A DNA stretch of 64,000 bases, taken from contig NW_018344164.1 of NCBI RefSeq assembly GCF_002099425.1, positions 3,056,501 through 3,120,500 on the forward strand. The letters run 5' to 3'. The position numbers were made by a program, and so were the translations under genes. The notes under the pieces were generated by a model. The model was given only the letters and a program-made list of their open reading frames with translations, was not told the origin of the DNA and searched no databases. Positions 59,488 through 64,000 of this stretch are shown here, piece by piece; the first letter of the stretch is position 1; every line of letters begins with the position of its first letter. This DNA comes from Phascolarctos cinereus (taxonomy: Eukaryota; Chordata; Mammalia; Diprotodontia; Phascolarctidae).

Positions 59488-60150
59488 GCTTGGTGGTACA
59501 GGGATAGAGTGAAGAAGACCTGAATTCAAACTCAGATATTAGCTGGGTGACACCAGGAAAGTGATTCTGAATCTGTCTGCTTCAGGTGAAGCAAAGTGGG
59601 GACGAACAATAGCCTCTGCCTGCCGACCAGGGCCGTTGCGGGGATCTAAAGAGGCCACATTTGCAAAGCGCTTGGCAAACAGTATGGTCCTGCCTAATTA
59701 GGAGTTATCATTTTTATCGATTTGAAGCTACATTGAGCCCCAGGGCCCAGAGAAGAAGCACTGCCTGCCTCACTTGCTTTGAGAACAATCCGGGGAGATA
59801 GACGTGAATGGTGATCACCTGAACGTCAGCATCTTCCTCAAAGACACCGGGTGGAGAAAGTCGTAGGAGCTGAGCCAAAGCTTTACTCTGCCACCTGTAT
59901 GAAACTGGGCAAGCCACTGCACTCTAGGCCTCAGGCTCCTCCTAAGGATTAGGAGGTTGGATTCGGGGATTCTTTAGTATCTCTGATTCTGTGTGCCTAT
60001 TACATTCTTAGAATTCTATGTTTCAGCTCACCCCTTTTAGAATGTAAACCCGTGGGGGTAGGAAACCATGTCATTTTTTATCTTTATACCCCCAATGCCT
60101 AGTAAATAGCTTACATATTGCAAGTCATTTAATACAAGCTAACTGAATTA
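59488..60150 (+). repeat. CORE-SINE, MIR and L2 3' end in series
   Basis: 59488-59725 SINE ('gaagacctgaattcaaactc', 'gcaaagcgcttggcaaacag'). 59845-60000 MIR ('aaactgggcaagccactgca'). 60022-60150 L2 terminus ('ccccaatgcctagtaaatag'). Confidence 0.65.
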
Positions 60151-60559
60151 AATTACCAAGAATAAATAAACGTGAGGCCAAAATCAGAGGTGGTCTTGCC
60201 CCCAATCCGCTTATAGACCAAGCCTAAATGAGCTATATTTTGGCCGCCTGAGATGACTAGCTGTGGGAGAGAAGTCGGTTCAGTATTTCCCACTAGCATC
60301 CTTCCCCTTCCAAAGTTCCCTCCCTTTCCCCACTCTGCCCCACCAAGGCACTATCTGACATTCTAAGCAGAGATCGAGCATAGAACATGGATCTGTAACA
60401 GCAGCCTCACAGGTATCTCAGGAAATGTGAGACTTGTACTGGATTTTGCAGTGAGTGTGGACAGTTTCTCCTGAAACCGGATACGCTTCATGGTTTATAA
60501 CTAAGTAGGGAACTCAAAAACCTCTTATGAGGCAGATCCTTTTTTGTGTTAGATTTCTT

Positions 60560-61190
60560 TTTCAAAAATCATCCATTATATTCTCTAGGCAGCACGCATG
60601 AAAGTAACACAAAGCGTAATGAATCAAGTTCCTACAACAACGCCATACTTAGGCCAAACCGAAGATGTACGTGAACCCTTCATTCCAAAGACACTAACTA
60701 CGTTTTCACTGACACAGAGACATGTACATTTACAACAAACAGCAGTCAAATATCTGACTCCAAATTATCCAAAGACTATAGTCATCTACTAAACAACTAT
60801 GTTGAAAATTTATATCAGAGGCACATATGGAGAAATTAAAATTCATCACTTCCACACCAGCCATAAGGACGACAGGGGATCCCGCATTTGCCAGTTGGGA
60901 GCGCCACACGAATGGCAAATGACATTGACCTATCCATGACCCAGACCAAGCAACTATTTTGGGACCGACCCCTGAAGAATCAGCCAAACCCAGAGCAGGA
61001 CAAATATAGCTTCTCATGAGAACTGGCCAGTTCTCAAAACACTTAATGGATTTCCTTGACACATCTCTTGAGTAGGCAAGTTAGTGTATGTTTAAGCAAA
61101 CCGTCCGGGTAGCTATTAGATATATGCTGTTTACTTAAAAATAAAATCTCATGTGGATGTTCCTTATTTTACAGAGAATTTATAATTAAA
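60560..61190. other. Repeat-free single-copy stretch
   Basis: No repeat family recognised; mixed composition with scattered CpG. The minus-strand frame 60730-61062 (110 codons) has no known domain. Possibly conserved non-coding DNA. 60151-60559 is likewise unassigned. Confidence 0.25.
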
Positions 61191-61214
61191 CCCCTAAAGA
61201 CATTATTGTTCTGA

Positions 61215-61465
61215 GCAGGGCAGTGCCCGGCATTCAATATGAAGTCAGGAAGACCTAAGTCAAACTTCTGCCTCAGCCTTGCACTAGCTGTGTGACCCTG
61301 GGCAAATCACTAATGTCTCTGAGCCTCCCTTTCCTCATCTGTATAATGGGGATAATACAATAAAAGCACCTACCTCCCTGGGCTATAGTTTGGATCAAAT
61401 GAAGTGATGCTTGTATAAAGACTCTGAAAACCTTAAAACGCTATCTAAATGGAAGCTATTAATTA
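61215..61465 (+). repeat. Marsupial CORE-SINE
   Basis: 'gaagtcaggaagacctaagt', 'gctgtgtgaccctgggcaaa', 'tcctcatctgtataatgggg', 'aaacgctatctaaatggaag'. Confidence 0.85.
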
Positions 61466-61499
61466 AAACAACAATGGAACAATAAACTTCTCCCGCTAG

Positions 61500-62060
61500 C
61501 TACATCCACTTCAAAACAGTGATGGCTTCCACATCCACATTCACTGAGATCTGATGCAGTTTTTAAGCTGCTTTCTGCTTTGAACATGACGAAAGTTTTT
61601 CCTTTAATAATGGGGATTATTTTAGTATAAGTAAATGACAACTCTTACATATTTGTTGTCTCAATATCCTAAGATTTCATGCCAGATGTATCATTGGTTG
61701 CAAAAAGCTCAATTGCTATTTGTAACTAAGCCAAAGCTAAATAAAGTCACCCACCATCTTTAAAAAAATGTCCACTGCAACATCAATGGGCAGTGGTCAG
61801 GCCAATGGTACTCAGGATGCCTGAACCATTTCCTGACTATTCAGCTGAAGCAAACCACTCCCACACACTTGCTCAGTTTTGCTAAGAGAGTTTGTGATGT
61901 GCAATAAATGTCCCTTGTGATCTCTGGCAACAAAGCTTTGGCGAAGAATGGCAAGTATACAGTTGACAAATTTCCCATTTCAGTTGTTCAAAGGAAGTTT
62001 CTATAAAATCTTTTGTTGATCAGTTGAAATATGATTTTTTTAAAAAATCAGTTTAAGCTT
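61500..62060. other. Repeat-free single-copy stretch
   Basis: AT-rich and unassigned. Could be conserved non-coding DNA; no coding signal. Confidence 0.25.
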
Positions 62061-62159
62061 TGCTGTCATAGGGAAAGGATTTAGAAAGCTAAAACAAATA
62101 AAAACTCTTGTTTAAGAACTATGGGTTTCAGATTTAGTTCAAACAATTCCAGTTATGAA

Positions 62160-62680
62160 TTTTCCCCCAGTAGGCTAGTGTTTTATACTTATCAATGTGC
62201 TAATCTTCACTGGTCATCAATGCCTAAAGTAAAGCTCTTTGTAATGCCTTGATGAGAACCAGCTGTAAGTATAATAGGAAAGAGTAGATAGATATTAAAC
62301 CACCTTATCTAGTAAAGAAGCATTTGCCCTAATTGGCTGAAATACTCTTTGCACAATACTTCGCACGGCTATAGAGGGCACTTTTCTCTCTAAGCACCTG
62401 CATTACACCCAAAAGATCTCCCACAATAAAGGCCTCATCAGAACCATTTCCTTATGGGCAGGCTTTTGTCAAATGACCAAACTGCAAAGATAGCTATCTG
62501 TTGACATCTCTCTTTTATTAATAGTTGCTGGTTTTGCTTTTACAGTGATTCACTGAGAATATGGAAAGCGATATAAAGTCATACCAAAGAATCAGCTCCA
62601 ATGGCATGCCATTTCAGAGACTTCCTTTTTATTTAGTCTGACCTTTCCTCATGAAAGACATCAAGGGACCCTCTCAAACC
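62160..62680. promoter_or_regulatory. Candidate conserved non-coding element with CTCF-like core
   Basis: Repeat-free, with AGAGGGCACT at 62373-62382 matching the CTCF core pattern, 'ttgccctaattggctgaa' and 'cttttattaatagttgctgg'. About 750 bases upstream, in minus-strand terms downstream, of the UBE2E exon. 62681-63418 beyond is AT-rich with no named repeat. Confidence 0.33.
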
Positions 62681-63418
62681 ATCAGAACTCAATGCTGGCA
62701 CAGTTCCAACACTGACCTTATATCAAAATAGAAATAAATGTCCTGAAATAGACATCTCCAAACTACCAAACCAGACGCAAGTTCTATCTCCCTCCCTCCC
62801 CTCACCCCATTTCTCTGTGTACCTCTATGTCATTCATCGTTTCAAAGCCTGCACATTTTAGTCCACATAAGTAAATGTTTATACGAAAATCAAGTGCATG
62901 TGGTCATAGATCATTTTAAATCAAACCTCTATCACCAAACAGAACCATTCATATGAAGGCAGAAGCAACAGCCAGAAAACAAATTACGCAAGGTAAAACA
63001 CCAAAAAGTTTTCCCATATTTCCCTGTTTAACACTGACTTTCCCAATTAATTAATTAATGATCAAACATAAAATATTTAGCCACTGTTACCAAATCAATA
63101 TTCTTCCATCATAGCAAAGAAATTGCTTAGAGCCTTATCATTCTCACCACTAAAAGACGATTCAAACTGTCATCTTGCAATTCTATTATCTCATCCCTTT
63201 TACCTAGCCCTATTTTTAGCAACTTCTATCAACACAACCATCCTTGCAAAATATTCTATCTCTGTGAAGAAAAGAATGGCTCCTGCAGCTTTTCTGCATC
63301 AAAATGATGTTGTCTAGTTAATTACGTCAAGACAAACAACAACACTCTGAACTCCTCATCACTTTAAATATATCTTCAGCACAAGCTCCAAAATTAATAA
63401 AAATCCACTTCAACTTAC

Positions 63419-63469
63419 CTACAGTTTGGTGGAGGATCCAATGTAATTTCTGCAAGTTCTTTCTGAATT
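63419..63469 (-). CDS. UBE2E2: UBE2E-family ubiquitin-conjugating enzyme, one internal coding exon (probably UBE2E2)
   Basis: Seen: read on the minus strand, this 51-bp block encodes RIQKELAEITLDPPPNCS, with the first Arg and last Ser codons split over the splice junctions (1 + 16x3 + 2 bases). It is flanked by an acceptor ending TTTTTTAAAG after a T-rich tract (63470 to about 63495) and by a perfect donor AG|GTAAGT (63418 downward). Known: this peptide is the first helix and following loop of the UBC fold in class III E2 enzymes UBE2E1/2/3, which take ubiquitin from E1 and pass it to substrates with RING-type E3 ligases. UBE2E1 has Asp where this has Glu (AEIT), so UBE2E2 or UBE2E3 is favoured. 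Inferred: UBE2E2, because the downstream intron exceeds 63 kb. The active-site Cys and the rest of the fold lie on later exons left of the window; the N-terminal extension lies to the right. No codon is damaged. Family call nearly certain, paralogue moderately sure. Confidence 0.93.
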   Translation of the reverse strand, partial: NSERTCRNYIGSSTKL

Positions 63470-64000
63470 CTTTAAAAAACAACAAAGAAACTGGTATTAA
63501 GGCAAGTACTTCTCTTCATTAACATCTATCAAATTAACGAAAATGCCCATTTTTCATTCACATTAACAGTTTTAAGCTTTAGTACTCTGTAATTAACGGC
63601 AGTCCCCTTCTCCCCTCACCATTCCCATATCTTTGGTCTTCAAAGTACTTCAATTCAATTCAATGACATGCCAGCCAGGTATACAAGGCACCACGTGAAG
63701 AAGTGCTAGGGATTCCAGACAGACCCTGCTCCTAGTAGTACACGACTTTTATTTAGGTGGAAATTCCTGAAAAGTCATTTTCCCTTTATGCATCTTTTGT
63801 AATACTTAAATATCAACTATATAGAAGTCATCCTGTAGCAAACACAAGCCAGTGAAATTGCTGTCATTTATTTACAAGAAGCCTCCAGGTTGGGCCACCT
63901 AGCAATTCAGCTTTGAGATGAGCCTTAGTCAAGACTTGACTAAGAGCACACAGCAAATCCATAAATGGAATAGGCTCAACTGGACATTTCCTTTTGCACA
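63470..64000 (-). other. UBE2E2: End of the preceding UBE2E intron
   Basis: This is the 3' end of the intron preceding the exon, with the T-rich tract and AG acceptor at its left edge (minus-strand sense). About 63645-63735 looks like a worn minus-strand L2 3' end. About 63890-63960 vaguely resembles a MIR3-type core. No upstream exon is seen. Confidence 0.65.

Overview
The window is vertebrate nuclear DNA, almost certainly from a marsupial. It is filled with interspersed repeats typical of marsupial genomes: tRNA-headed CORE-SINEs of the MAR1/WSINE1 kind, MIR and MIR3-type SINEs, many LINE-2 copies in both orientations, and decayed marsupial-type LINE-1 pieces. Several SINEs closely resemble WSINE1, which points to an Australasian marsupial, but the species cannot be fixed from this window. 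No bacterial, viral or organellar sequence and no retroviral element was recognised.

Only one stretch can be defended as host coding sequence: a 51-bp internal exon on the minus strand (63419-63469) with clean splice sites. It encodes RIQKELAEITLDPPPNCS, the start of the ubiquitin-conjugating core of the UBE2E family. UBE2E2 fits best and UBE2E3 is not excluded. The other 63.4 kb to the left is the following intron as far as I can see, and the 531 bases to the right belong to the preceding intron. This agrees with UBE2E2 being a small protein spread over a very long gene.

Layout, left to right. 0-16 kb: MIR/MIR3 and L2 debris, single-copy AT-rich blocks (about 5.0-5.9, 10.4-10.9 and 14.4-14.7 kb) that look like conserved non-coding elements, and nested insertions at 12.8-13.2 and 15.7-16.1 kb. 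16-29 kb: an L1 3' end, L2 pieces, two hAT-type DNA transposon remnants and a long (TC)n tract. 28.3-29.5 kb: a decayed L1 5' region with ORF1. 30-48 kb: more candidate regulatory blocks, an L2-in-L2 array carrying a WSINE1, a SINE inside L2 at 43 kb, a small CpG-dense patch at 44 kb, a three-deep SINE nest at 44.5-45.2 kb, a minus-strand L1 3' end and the largest candidate conserved block (46.9-47.8 kb). 49-64 kb: another L1 3' end, MIR/L2 debris, a polypurine tract, a possible antisense terminal exon at 58.55 kb, further single-copy sequence and the UBE2E exon.

There is no operon-like arrangement. Function here rests on one exon and its intronic landscape. Repeat calls rest on remembered family consensus features. 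Calls of candidate conserved elements rest only on lack of repeat character and on motif content, so they are hypotheses for alignment.
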